DNA from: Apostichopus californicus
Lineage: Eukaryota; Echinodermata; Holothuroidea; Aspidochirotida; Stichopodidae
Reading direction: 5' to 3'
NCBI GenBank assembly: GCA_020650975.1
Contig: JAIPMN010002060.1
Coordinates: 1-33,586 of the forward strand
DNA: 33,586 bases
Shown here: positions 11,533 through 22,597 of the stretch, one piece after another
Layout: every line of letters begins with the position of its first letter
Numbering within the stretch: the stretch's first letter is position 1
The notes under the pieces: model-generated
Told to the model about the DNA's origin: nothing
The model's database searches: none
What the model saw: the letters and a program-made list of their open reading frames with translations, nothing else
Program-made: the position numbers and the translations under genes

Positions 11533-14500
11533 TCAACTGGAATTGATTTGATCTTGAAAAAAGTTATCCGTAATGAATATTTTCCGCTCTGGCCTCTCTA
11601 GCTGCCTTTCAGCTTCTGCTATATCGGACTTTATAGCCGTTATCAATTCATCTGTAAGCGAACAAGAAATACGATATTAAAATATGGTTGTGGTAGAAAT
11701 AATACAAAGGGATGAAAAATACCACAAGTTCCTATTCTTTCAAATGACACTTAAGGCCATCACTACTAGTATGAACAAGTCCACACAACTACTGTACTTG
11801 TGGAAATGGTGAATTTCCTACTTGATTTAGTTCAATCATAACATCCATCCAATATGGGCAAACATTTATGCTCTAAAATGTTATCACTGTTCTTACCAAA
11901 TCAACCAACGCGGATAACAAATTACTGTGTCTGTGAAATTCTGGAGTATGTTTGCAACATTGTGGAACATAAAGCCATTAACACACTATCATTCACATGC
12001 TAAGTATGAGACTGATACACATGTCAAAATCTGGAAACATTGTAAACAACATAACTCCAAAAGTGAATAACTTCATATTGGGTATATGGATCCACCTTAC
12101 TCAGTACAAGAATGCTACTGTTCTTGATGGAGGCCAAAGGTTATTTGAAGTCAACTCTGTAAGTCTGGAAATATTATAACAATAACTAGAAAACTGAAGC
12201 TTCGATGAAGTTCGTACTAAGTATGTGTATCCATCATAGTATCATAGTTAGTATCATGTTATGCAGATGTCAAAGGTCATGAAGTTGATATATCATGAAA
12301 CTTTGTGAACACAATAATGCCAATATTAAAACTTAAAATGAAATTCATAGTTCATAAATATTATAGTGATCCACCTTGGTGCATACAAGAAATTTATTGT
12401 TTTTTTTGGGGGGGGGGGGGGNNNNNNNTATTGTTTTTTTTGGGGGGGGGGGGGATGAGCTTAGTCTTCTTATGTTTTCTTGTCGAGTACAAGAATTCTG
12501 GGTTTTTTTTGTGGAGGCCAACAGTCATTTGAATTCAACTGAGGTCATAGTCTGAAAACTCTGTTAAAACAATACAGTAACTCTAAAAATAAAATTTAAA
12601 TTAACTGTATTCTTGATATCTGGTGAACCTTTTTGAGTACAAACACACTGCTGTTTTCTGCAGTCAATGAGAGCAAAATCTGGAAACCATGTAATCACTA
12701 TAACTTCAAAAGCACAGCTTGGATAAACTTTATACATGGTATGTGGATGCACCTTATTTAGGACTAGATCCTTGTGTGCACAGTCTAAATAGGTAACTTA
12801 AATGTAAATATCTTGTAATATCTTGAAATATCTTGTAAAAATTCTTGTAATATCGAATGTAAACAGATCTCTTGTCACCCAAATTTCAATTCGGGTGCAC
12901 AAGGCTAAAATCCTTGACATACATAAAATCCAAGCTCTTCAACAACCAATGTGAAGCTTTTCATTTTATAATCATGAAAAATCTCACCTAATGAAGAAAA
13001 TCCTCTCTCTTCTCGTATATAACCAAGAATTGCAACACTCAGTACGGAGCCATAGAAATCCTCCTTAAAGGAATGTAATATATGTGTTTCCTGTATGGTG
13101 AAAGAAATGTCAGAAAACATTAAAATGATACTCCAGGGGAAACTGATTTTTGACTTATGAAACTGAAACAAATGCTGCTATGGCTCCGGATGAAATTTGC
13201 AAGTAATTCCTAACTTCTGCTTTTGAGGTTTTGATGGTTGAAATTTTCACAGTTTGTACCATATAGTGAACTTAAAGCAAACAGCTATTGTTCTGATTGG
13301 ATTCTACTGTTTTGACCTGGGATTGGAAAGGTTTTTATATATATAGTGTTGCAAGTTTGGCATAAGGTTTAAACTCAACTCCAGTGGTTCTTTGTGGTGA
13401 TCAACAGAGATCTATTACAGAGAACCACAGAACATGAAATCCCACTGTATGAAACGGCTGAATAATGGAGGCTAACATAAACTGTGCTTTCATATGACCT
13501 TTTCTGCTTTCTCTTTGTTTGTCTGAATCAGATATTCCTGAAGTTTCTCCATAAAAATAAACGTAAAATAATCGTAAGAGTGGCATCTTTGTATGTTAAT
13601 CCAATGATGCAACGGATGACGTGAAAGAGAGAATTGCATTACCATCGACTTTTTCTTATTTTTGTAATAGGGATTCCAGCCAATGCTCATGACCATCTTT
13701 TCCACAGAACCATCGTCCACTTTGGCCCATCCATAGTAAACACCAGTAGAGAACCCTGCAGGAAGTTTACTCACAACATCCTCAGGGAAATTAGCTAAAA
13801 TAAAACAAACAGAATAAAACAACTGTAACTGCATAACTAAATGTATGTACAGTATGTATATATGTTAGCAACAAAGCATATAGAAGCAGATATCTTATGC
13901 ACTCTTTTACCACGATTACAGGAATATTCCAGTGGTCCAAGTTGAATTTAAAAAATAGTGTAAATTTTCTGCATTAGCCTGGTGAAACCAGATTTCCCTG
14001 GCAGCTACACTAAAGTGAATTCCCCACGTTCGTTTCCTTTATTTCTATACATACATACATACATAATTACAAACACACATACACACACCCACACATATAT
14101 ACACGCACCCATACATACAAAATTATTATACAATACATACCAATGAAATTTAACAATAAGCGTCTATAAGATGGAATAAAAATGGAACCAGATGAAGCTA
14201 GCAACCTTTTCTAGTATGGCCCTTTAACTGAGATGTCCTTCATTACATACACTTGTAACTAGATTATATAGAAGGAAAAACAATGGAAATGACTCTTTTG
14301 CAATTAACTTGAAAATAATAATCAATTATTGCAATTTTGATGCCTATTAATTTAAGCCAGATATGGTAGTAAATTCATGATATACACAAAGTTGTAGCAT
14401 AAAAGTAAAAAATTCTAATATTGAAAAAGATGGGGCTTCAACCACCAAAAAAGGACCTTGTTTGATGGTGTCATGACCCTAAAAATCTTGCACTTTTTCC

Positions 14501-15226
14501 TAACAAGAACCGCATGTGTTTTTCAATGGTCTTGACTTAAAGGTGTACTGTGCAACTGAACATTAAACATGAATATATTATGGTAGACACAAGGTAACAA
14601 CAAATCTATTGTCTACAACTAACTGTCAAACATATAGTACTGACTCTGATATTTGGTAGGTCATTTCCAAGTAAACTAGGCTCCACAAAACAGCCTTTAA
14701 TTCACACCTGGGATGTCCCATTCAGTTTACTTTGGTTTCCATGAAAATCCTAAACTCTGAATCTCAAAAAGGCAATCTTGGATGATTTTAGTTCCTAGTA
14801 TGAACTATGAGGATGCCTCATAATGAGTACAAAAAAAGCATTACTGTGTGTAATGGAGGTCAAAGTTCATTTGAGGCCAACATATGTCAAAAACATAGAA
14901 GACCCTGGCCGGCAATCAGGCAGTATGCCTCCTCCTTACTTCAGATGATCCCACCTGAATATGTGTGTACATGTAAATAATGCTGATTTTAATTACAATA
15001 ACGACAATATGACTATAGTTTGGTGTTCGCCTATCATGAAGCCCACAAACAGTCATTTTGGGGACTACTTGATACATTCAACCCCTCAGTGACCATTAAG
15101 GTAACGTAGGTGGCCTCTGTATCAACAATGTGTTTCATTACCTGTAGGTATACCAAGTTCTTTACTCCCTCTTCCAAAACCTTTGATAACCTGTCCTCTG
15201 GTAAAGTATGGTAGGCACTCGGTCAT
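11533..15226 (-). CDS. RFK: Riboflavin kinase (ATP:riboflavin 5'-phosphotransferase)
   Basis: Catalyses riboflavin + ATP to FMN + ADP, the first step of flavin cofactor synthesis in animals; cytosolic and monofunctional. Four exons in transcript order: 15226-15142, 13794-13643, 13090-12988 and 11651-11533, joining in phases 1, 0 and 1 to 152 residues (human about 155). Exon 1 reads MTECLPYFTRGQVIKGFGRG then SKELGIPT, covering the G-x-G-R-G-S-K loop. The Mg-ATP-binding PTAN motif (residues 27-30) is split by intron 1. Exon 2 carries NFPEDVVSKLPAGFSTGVYY, GWAKVDDGSVEKMVMSIGWN and PYYKNKKKSM. Exon 3 opens with ETHILHSFKEDFYG, whose Glu80 matches the family's catalytic base. Exon 4 holds the C-terminal helix (ELITAIKSDIAEAERQLERP) and FFQDQINSS. 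An in-frame ATG at 15250 could add eight residues, but homology and the ACAATGA context favour 15226. An in-frame stop lies at 15275-15277. There is no FMN adenylyltransferase domain, as expected for animals. Very secure. Confidence 0.96.
11997..12780. repeat. Degenerate tandem repeat, units sharing GTACAAGAA and GAGGCCAA words
   Basis: Related segments recur in the same order: a CTGGAAACATTGTAA-like start, a CATAACTCCAAAAG-like stretch, a GGATCCACCTT-like word, AGTACAAGAAT, then GGAGGCCAAAGG and a TTTGAAGTCAACT end. Good matches lie near 12022-12175, 12330-12560 and 12620-12760. GATCCACCTT occurs at about 12088 and 12369, with GATGCACCTT near 12745. The copies are well diverged, so the exact period is unclear, perhaps 150 bases or more. 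Similar single copies lie near 14790-14890 and 30560-30690. Confidence 0.55.
12396..12454. other. Assembly gap (7 N) flanked by a duplicated T8-G12 tract
   Basis: Seven N at 12422-12428 separate two copies of TATTGTTTTTTTTGGGGGG followed by more G. The identical flanks suggest a failed or collapsed junction in the homopolymer and not two real copies. The G-run length is unreliable. Confidence 0.85.
13091..13642 (-). other. RFK intron 2
   Basis: A 552-base intron with minus-strand donor ATG|GTAATG and acceptor CATACAG. No other feature is seen beyond a short TATATATATA run near 13337. Confidence 0.7.
14048..14122. repeat. (CATA)n / (CACA)n microsatellite
   Basis: An imperfect run of ATACATACATACATAC followed by ACACACATACACACACCC and ATATATACACGCACCCATAC, inside RFK intron 1. 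Confidence 0.8.
14790..14890. repeat. Single diverged copy of the GTACAAGAA/GAGGTCAAAG repeat
   Basis: Contains GATGCCTCATAATGAGTAC, then ATTACTGTGTGTAATGGAGG, TCAAAGTTCATTTGAGGCCA and ACATATGTCAAAAACATAG, the same word order as the tandem units near 12050-12180. Confidence 0.45.
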
Positions 15227-18200
15227 TGTAGAGAAAGATGTTCTTAACATCCAGATGTTCTTTTCCTCCCGCAACTAACTTGATGGCGGAGAAGCAGCGA
15301 TGAAATCTGGTTAACTGCTTCAAATGACAAAATAAAAAATAATGCAAATGAATAGAACAGCCAATTAATTTTATTTGCCACAATACCACTTAAATTAAAT
15401 CTGTGGGTACCAATGCCCAAATTACTCAAAGACAGTTGTTTGATCTACGTTCAGTTTGCGTGCAAAGCTGCATGGAACTTGTATTTAATTGTAAATTTAC
15501 TAGGACTCTATCATGAACACACAAGTCATTGCACCCTTGGAGAAACAGAAAGCAGTCATTACTTTAAACTGGTTGTTTCATCTGAGTCCACACACAGGAT
15601 TAGGACAATCCTCTTTTTTGTACTTCTTATCACTCCAAAAGGAGAAAATAGCTGTTTTTAACAGGTCCTGATTCTAAAGTAGCTTCTAAGGTAACATACT
15701 GTACTATATCTAGACAGCATGTTAGTAGGCTTTATCTTTTGATAAATAACAGGCTTCTGAAGGTGTGTAGTTAGGTACACAGTAGTGCTGATAGTCGACT
15801 CTTTCTTTTGTAGTCGATTAATTGCATAGCTCTACTCGCGATTACTGGGTTACAGTTATGTCGTCATCACTGTCATTTTAACATTGCAGAAATGCAGTCA
15901 AAATAAATCTTTCCCCATGGTGGATTGTCTTTATTTATTTATTCTTTTGTGTCTTAACGTGTGGTGTCTAAATCATGTTAAAACTTCTACCAAACAAAAA
16001 CTGTAAACAACTTTCAATCTACAATGTTTCTTAAAATCCTTCATAGTAAATCAATAACTTTCGAATTAATCTACAAGGCTACTAGCGCTAATAAAAGCAA
16101 ACGTGTAAACAATGAATAGATGTAACACCTGTGGCTGCTTAGCATTGTACAGTAATGCCACCTCTGAACTGTTGAATATTGCATTACACATAATATTCCA
16201 CAGTGATAGGTTTTTCCTATTACTACTACTTTTGTCTCATTAGAATACAAAGTTTACATATGTTGACCTTGGGACTTCAATTATATATTATTACATTTCA
16301 ATAGGACATGTGTCAAGGATGTTATTTTTGAAAACATGATACATACTACAAAATTTACTATGCTGGTTCTGTGGTCACAGTATCCAAGCAAAACAAAAAA
16401 GTGTTACAGTTTATTCCTTGATGAGAAAGTTAAAAACATACAAAGGAGTTTTTGGTGTTACTAGGCTGACTCTGTGGTATTGCAATGTGCATTGTGCACA
16501 ATGAGGTGAAGTTTATAGAGCTGGCAATGAGGTGTCGTTTATAGGGAAAGGATATTCTGCAATTGTGTCACAAATATAAAGCTCAGATAAGGGATTACTT
16601 CATTCATTAGCTATGATTGACTTTTTTTTCTGCTATGAAAGATGCTGCATCTGAGAATTGCTAAATGGCTGTGAGAGACTCAGAGCTTAAAAAAACACAC
16701 ATATGGGTCCAGTTCACACCTGACAACTGCTTACAGCACTTTCAACTATTTACCCATGTCATCAACTCAATAGTTCTCACTCAATATATAATTTACAAAA
16801 TGGAAAATTTAGATTAAGGCTACTGGTATCTATGTACACTAGACTTAAACACTAATTTTGATTACTCTATCATTTAAGTCCCTGAATTTGATCCAGGCTA
16901 AAGTATTCCTGCAGATGGAAGAATGTTCGATTACATTCAACCAAATGTCTCTGTGAGACAAATGGTTTCGAGGTAGTACTTGTAGTAGAATGATTGAAGG
17001 TTTAGGCATATGCTATGCTGGGAAATAAATAAGAACCTGAGGATATGGACTGAAAACAAAGTTTTAACTGAATTGTTGTGCACAGGAATTTTGCAAAGTG
17101 GATAGGTCAATAGGCCTACATAAATACATCAGGCATTTAAAGAAATAAGAAGAGTCAGAGTCTCAATTTTAACAGCCCTGCATCAAACAGGATGGTTACG
17201 CTAGCGCTTTTATCTCCTGTGTCATAACATATCCTTGACCAGAAACATTTACATAGACTAGGACTCGGAGTAGGGCCTAGGACCAACAATACAGTAACAA
17301 TACAGTAGCACCTCATTTAGGCATAACTGTTACTTTCTGCTTGTTGTGAATAGACCTAAGTTAGTGATACAATACAAGATAGTCACACAGTACACTTTCT
17401 GTTGATTCTTTTTCCAAATCGTCAATCCAATACCGCTACTCTTATTGGGCAGTTACAACTATATGAGCCGCACTTGGCTAGAGTACAGCCTAGGATACAA
17501 CTTAGGCTATGTCGCAAGCCTACAATGATGGTAGGCTACGCAAGTGCTATTTAAGCCTAGTCCTAGCCCAACTTAATGTAAATTTAGGACTAACGATAAG
17601 CCTTCCTACGTCGATAAGAAATCGTTCGTAGTGAAGGCCTTACTGCAGTAAATGTTCTTTAAACAAAGTACTAACTGGTCAGGCTGAATGTCACCGAGCA
17701 ACTGCGTATGACTAGAACTTAGAAGCAAATCAGTCGAGGTTGTTGTGTATCAACAAAATAAATACAATGTTATAATTCGAATTATGCTGTTGCATGTACA
17801 TATAATGAAGGTTCGTTCACACACTATCAGACTATCGCAATCTGACATACATAAATTCAAGCTACGCTTACGCAATTTGAGGTTGCTCAACCGTAAAAGA
17901 CACCGCTCCTCTCTCCCATGTGACGTACCACAAAGAAGGTCAAAGAAACAGACTGGGTTCTCTGCGTAGACCATAATGATAGTCCCTTTACAGACAAACC
18001 CCAGCCTAGAAGTAGAAAAATAAGAGTCCCTCTACAGACACTCTAAATAAATATGGGATTCTTAATAGGCGACATGCGGGCCAAAATCTGGTCCGTGAAT
18101 GATTTCAATTCAGTCCTCAACTTTTGAGTAATCCGGTAGGCACTTTAATTGTACCCATACCTCTACCTACCATACATCCATCACATTTGCTTACACTAGG

Positions 18201-19003
18201 TATAATGAGATTTTATTCTCTCTGACACTCTGTCCCTTCGAATGCTTCTCTATGGTCCGCTTGGAAACTGAAACTTTTTGACTAGAACCCCTGTTCAGGG
18301 ATTCTGGGATGCCGAAAGGGGGACATGACCCACGGGTACTTGCATATGCTGCTTAACCAGCCTCTTTGGTGGGACGGGGCTGTCAGAGAATCTTCAGAGA
18401 TTAACGCTTGGTATGACTTTTCATGACACCAGATAGGCTCTTCACTCTGCTTCTCCGTGGGATCGATGAAGCCGTCTGATATAGGATATTGTTCAATTTT
18501 GTTCCTTTGTAGCGAGTTTAAAGCACAAACTTACATGTGTGAGAGAGGAATGTATGGGAATGTATTTCAATGGCATACGCTAAGCCCCCGAAAGCTCTAG
18601 CATTTTGCAGCCGCAATGTTACCATACAGTCTTGAAGACGTAAAGGAAAAACTACGCTGAATTCCGGGTCCCAACTTTGGAACCGACTTGGCACCGATTT
18701 AGGACCTTAATTTAATTCAATAGGGACGGTGTGAAAACCTCCATGCACCCCGCATGTACGTGCCCCAGCTTCCACCCCTCAAAGTCGCTGCCCAGAATGC
18801 ATGGAAACTTTAGCTCGGAATATGGACCCACTGATAAAAAATAACTTAATCATCAGCCTGCTTCGTCGATATTAGCTCCGAAAAACTACATAAGTTATGA
18901 GACGTCTGGAAAATACGCCAAGCATAATGTACTACCGGTTCGTGAATGAAACCAAAGATTTGTATAAAGAGCGCCATCGGCACTGTAACATACATACCCC
19001 TAC
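15227..19003. other. RFK 5' flank and intergenic DNA
   Basis: About 3.8 kb without a supportable gene. The RFK leader and promoter must lie here. A stretch at about 17200-17960 is richer in CG dinucleotides and in AGGCCTA-like words (17271-17281, 17480-17600), and is the most likely promoter area, but no core element is certain. Open frames on both strands at about 17745-17974 have no recognisable protein character. Confidence 0.4.
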
Positions 19004-19038
19004 TCAGAGCCATACGGCTCATAGCCGTATGGCTCTGA
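19004..19038. repeat. Perfect 16-bp inverted repeat with a 3-base loop
   Basis: TCAGAGCCATACGGCT (19004-19019), loop CAT, then AGCCGTATGGCTCTGA (19023-19038), an exact reverse complement. The related word CAGCTCTGGCTCTGC follows directly. Such a long perfect hairpin will extrude or fold in RNA. It lies 142 bases left of the hAT MITE target duplication at 19180. Confidence 0.85.
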
Positions 19039-19180
19039 TACAGCTCTGGCTCTGCATCTGCAATAAAGATTTTGTATAGCGCAGAAGACGCTTGATTGAT
19101 GACTTCTTACACACCAAAACGTGAAGCCAGTACAAAAGTTAACACAAAGGATTCATTTTCAGTACGGAATACCTCTAGCC

Positions 19181-19535
19181 CAGGGTTGTCCAACCTACGG
19201 CCCGCGGGCCACAGTCCGGCCCGCCACAGGGTTGCGTCCGGCCCGCCAGAGATGCTCTACGGTGCGAACTTTTAGTGAGCAGATTTATTGATAACAATTT
19301 GAAGCTATATAATCAATCATTCGAACCTTCTGGGTCCAAAAAACTGCATACAGGTCAGTTTGTGTGACACTCTCTCAGCGGAAGGGGGGGGGGGGTGGCG
19401 GCTGGACTTTATCATCTGTTTTATCAGGAAAGAAAATAAATCAGTGCGCGCAGTGGAGCGTAGGGTTCATGCGGCCCCCTCCTTCATCATAATCATTCCA
19501 TGTGGCCCTCCTCTGCAAAAGGTTGGACAACCCTG
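19181..19535. mobile_element. hAT-type MITE, 355 bp, intact ends
   Basis: The ends are exact 16-bp inverted repeats: CAGGGTTGTCCAACCT at 19181-19196, with its reverse complement AGGTTGGACAACCCTG at 19520-19535. Both sides are flanked by the same 8 bases, CTCTAGCC (19173-19180 and 19536-19543), the 8-bp duplication typical of hAT transposition. The interior contains CGGCCCGCGGGCC and CCGGCCCGCC words next to the left end and a short G run, with no transposase frame. It is therefore a non-autonomous element, and the intact ends and duplication suggest a fairly recent insertion. Confidence 0.92.
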
Positions 19536-19543
19536 CTCTAGCC

Positions 19544-19942
19544 GGAGCCGTATACGTCTCTGCCTCTGGCTAGGCTACGAACATACGCATTGTAAATATG
19601 CGCACAAACGCGCAGATTGGCTTCATAATTATGTGTATACAAAGATTTTGTACAGCGTGCTGCAATAAATTCTTTTGCGCATATTATGCGCGCGCATAAA
19701 CACGTCTATATGTGTGAAAGTAAAGTAATGTCCTTGCATATATGCCTATATACATAAAACACGGTCAATTACGTTTTGATTCATATTGTGCGCGTACGGT
19801 TTTTCAGGAACAAACTTGAATATGCTTGACACAGTATACTACGAACAGGTTTACGTGTAGCTAGCTTACATTGTAGCAGTATAGAATTGCGGCAGAACAG
19901 AATTCATCGTTAACAACACAGCAAAGGTCATCATAAACCAGC
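19544..19942. other. Upstream region of the first unknown small gene
   Basis: Non-coding DNA with several GCGCG-containing words at 19600-19800, for example TATGCGCGCGCATA near 19685. The promoter of the gene starting at 19943 should be here. No TATA box is assigned. Confidence 0.4.
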
Positions 19943-22027
19943 ATGAATGACGATATACACCCTTTGTTTTACTGTGTTTTTCTTATGTTATGCATTTTTT
20001 GGACTTCTTCAGCCTCGGCCGACAAACTTGAAGCTGGAACATATGGTAACGTCATTGTTATGCCTATAGTATGTTGATTAATTGATTTTTCCAAATAGTA
20101 ACCACTCATTCAGTTTTGGCGCATACGCATTTAGTCCAAAACTAGAGTCTACCGATTTGCGAAAGGGGTTGCACCCCAACTCAGGACATTTGCATCCTAC
20201 TACTGACGACAGCTGTCTTATAGAGAATCTCATTTTGTATTGGGTATTCTGAAAGTTAAAACTGTACATAGCTGGTCAGGCACCAATTTCGTTGCATGGT
20301 CTGTAAGTTATTCACTCCACTATCGTATAGTAGCCCTTAATCAGTCATTGGGTTTAGGGTGTATGTTACATCCCCTGTTCTTTTTCTTCAAAATTGAAAG
20401 TAGTTATTAGCACATCCTTACGTATAGTGTGCACCTAATTATAAACGTAATTTATTGCCTAAATATGACTGGGATGCACCATTTCACGTCAGAAGTTAGT
20501 TTGTTATTATGAGGCACGAATCCCAGGCCCCTAAATCTAAATCTAGCCGGCATTTGATGTTCATATGACCACAACACCTATTTCAACATTGCTGCATAAA
20601 CTAACAACAGTAAATAAACAGCAACAACAACAACAACAAGACAAAGCAGCTTAAGTCTAACGTACGTAAATAGGACATCCGTGCACCAGGCTACGCATGC
20701 ACATCGTTCATACATTTTACTGGTGCTTTCTTTCAACAATGGGTTACCGTCACCTTTCAACATATTCGTTTCTCTAAACTAAATGTCTCACAAAAAAAAA
20801 ACACAAATTTTAATAAATAATAATTTTAATAAAATATTGAAAAGTTATCGTGCCGCTTAATCATTACTATAGTGTCGCTAATTTTCACATCCAACATGTA
20901 AGGTGTAATTGGAGATGAATCTGCCGTATGCTAGATGACCAGAGTCTTCCATTATAGCCCATACTTTATTTGACGCCATTAAACAGCTTTTTGTTTTAAT
21001 TAATTAACATCATTATCATAATCTTAAACGGCATCATCATCATCGTCGTCTCCGTCATCATAATATGTTTACATTTTGTTTAACAGAACAAAGCCTCATT
21101 CCACTTGAATCTTACATTCCAAGCAACAAATCCATGCCAGCCTTACGTGTGGACGACAAGACTACAGCTCTAGTAAGTCTGAATATGTTAATTAACTATG
21201 ACGTCATTAAGTTATGTCAGTTCTTTACCGATACTCAACCATATATATAAGAAAAAAGCAATTCGGATTTCACTTCATTATGAAGATAAAATATGTTTTA
21301 AAGTAAAGGTTATAACACTATTGAATAGTTTTGCATCTGGCCACTCTATAGATACGTTGTTGCTTTGCTAACAACAGAACTCCCTCCCTCTGTCAGAACC
21401 TATATCCACTATACCTAAACGGCATCGTAAGCAAGTAACAGCCAGTATAGGGTGGTATACCGCGACGGGGTTATTGTTGACAAAATTATTCTTGGCATCA
21501 TTACAGTCTTGAGAAGGGCCAAATTCGTACTGGCCTCTACTAACATCACCTTCCCCATGACGCATACACATTGGCTCTATCGTCTTCAGCCAACCCCCCC
21601 CCCCCTCCTCCTCCATCCCCACCCAGCTTTGTTGTTGCCACAGAATATTGTTGTGGCAATATAAGTATACATCCTGGTCAAAGTGATCCTTACGTAATGT
21701 TTTAACCAATGTATAATAACATTGTCAACACGTATATGCTAATTTCTACCAACAATATTACCAGAGGTCACTTTACATATCGTCTTTCAGAATGAAGACA
21801 CTCAGCTCTTGCAACGTTTCAAGAGGGGACTGTTCAGGAAGAAAGAAAAATTTGAGCCGCCACCAACTCCAGAAGAAAGGAAACGGGAAAGGATTAAAAA
21901 GAGCAAGCGCAGAATGACGGCATTAACTGTTTTATATTGTGTTGGTTGTGTATTCGTGTCGGTGAGCTCCGTCTTCGTCAATGTTACCAAGGCAATTGCG
22001 GCGAAATGTGAGAAAACTATACTGTAA
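19943..22027 (+). CDS. Unrecognised small protein with signal peptide, furin-like site and C-terminal membrane segment
   Basis: Three exons join in frame: 19943-20045, 21087-21172 and 21791-22027 (TAA), giving 141 residues; phases 1 and 0 agree and the borders are GT/AG. Residues 1-26 (MNDDIHPLFYCVFLMLCIFW then TSSASA) form a signal peptide, probably cut before Asp27. Exon 2 reads ESLI-type polar sequence (QSLIPLESYIPSNKSMPALR) with an NKS glycosylation sequon. Exon 3 begins NEDTQLLQRFKRGLFRKKEK; RFKR fits the R-x-K/R-R furin motif. A very basic stretch (EERKRERIKKSKRR) then runs into a hydrophobic segment, TALTVLYCVGCVFVSVSSVF, and ends VNVTKAIAAKCEKTIL with an NVT sequon. It could be a type I membrane protein, or a prepropeptide releasing a cationic part. 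I recognise no family. Exon linkage is inferred from phase and borders, not from homology. Confidence 0.55.
20046..21086 (+). other. Intron 1 of the first unknown small gene
   Basis: A 1041-base intron, donor GTAACG, acceptor TTTAACAG. It holds a (CAA)n run at 20622-20639 and a short TCATCATCATCGTCGTC run near 21037. No coding exon is seen. Confidence 0.5.
20622..20639. repeat. (CAA)n microsatellite
   Basis: Six CAA units in a row within the intron. Confidence 0.85.
21173..21790 (+). other. Intron 2 of the first unknown small gene
   Basis: A 618-base intron, donor GTAAGT, acceptor TATCGTCTTTCAG. It contains a C-rich tract near 21593-21625. Nothing coding is supported. Confidence 0.5.
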
Positions 22028-22597
22028 TCTTTCTTTAGAATTTCTTCTTTATGCAAACTTTTTTTTATTGACATGTTGAATGGAGAGAAGGTTAAAATAA
22101 TAACCGTTACAGGAAAACATTGTTGGCATATTTTGCTTCCACTTCTCTTCCTCAGTTATGTTGTATCCTGTCCACAATAGCGGTAAACACATTCACCAAA
22201 AGATCTATTGTTAATCCACAAAACACATTGATATAGTGCGAACCGAGCAATAGAAACATAAAACTTTTATAAGGTGGAAATATGTATATCTACAAATTTG
22301 AATCCATTTTGTTTTTTGAAAACGTTTCTCGCATTAAGCAGCATATTTGCACATATGACCAATTCCAGTTATCCCCCGGGTACTCAATCTATTTACTGCT
22401 TAATGCACACACGACTAGTTAATTGTCAGATTACCCCCTCCCCTTGCCAACTTCCCCGGCAGAAAAGGACGTCCGTATGAATAACAGACACACACAAGCC
22501 CATCATACTGTACATATACATAACGTTTTCTATACATTGCACGTATCATTGCACGTATCATGTCCACATTAACACGCATATTCAATATATAATGCGG
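22028..22597. other. 3' flank of the first unknown small gene
   Basis: Non-coding, AT-rich. No canonical AATAAA lies near the stop; AATAAT at about 22097 is a weak candidate. A direct repeat of TTGCACGTATCAT is seen near 22537-22561. Confidence 0.4.

Larger units (their letters stand above)
11652..12987 (-). other. RFK intron 3 (repeat-bearing)
   Basis: A 1336-base intron with donor GTGAGA (minus strand) at its upper end and acceptor TTACAG at its lower end. It contains the degenerate tandem repeat and the N gap described separately. Nothing coding is seen. Confidence 0.7.
13795..15141 (-). other. RFK intron 1
   Basis: A 1347-base phase-1 intron splitting the PTAN codon group. It contains the CATA-type microsatellite and one diverged repeat copy listed separately, and nothing coding. 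Confidence 0.7.

Noticed and set aside
12905..13171. An 88-codon minus-strand frame as its own gene
   Set aside because: Residues from ETHILHSF to FSSL are RFK exon 3; the remainder is intron on either side.
13490..13834. A 114-codon minus-strand frame as a separate gene
   Set aside because: It is RFK exon 2 (13643-13794) plus intron sequence on both sides.
15244..15429. A longer N-terminus for RFK from an upstream frame
   Set aside because: These frames are in other phases. In the RFK frame a stop lies at 15275-15277, and homology starts at 15226.
17745..17974. Overlapping 74-codon frames on both strands
   Set aside because: Mirror frames with a similar open stretch, no homology, no splice context and no good start context. 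Probably RFK 5' flank.
21368..21709. A 113-codon minus-strand frame
   Set aside because: It lies in an intron of the first unknown gene and crosses a C-rich low-complexity tract that creates a glycine run.
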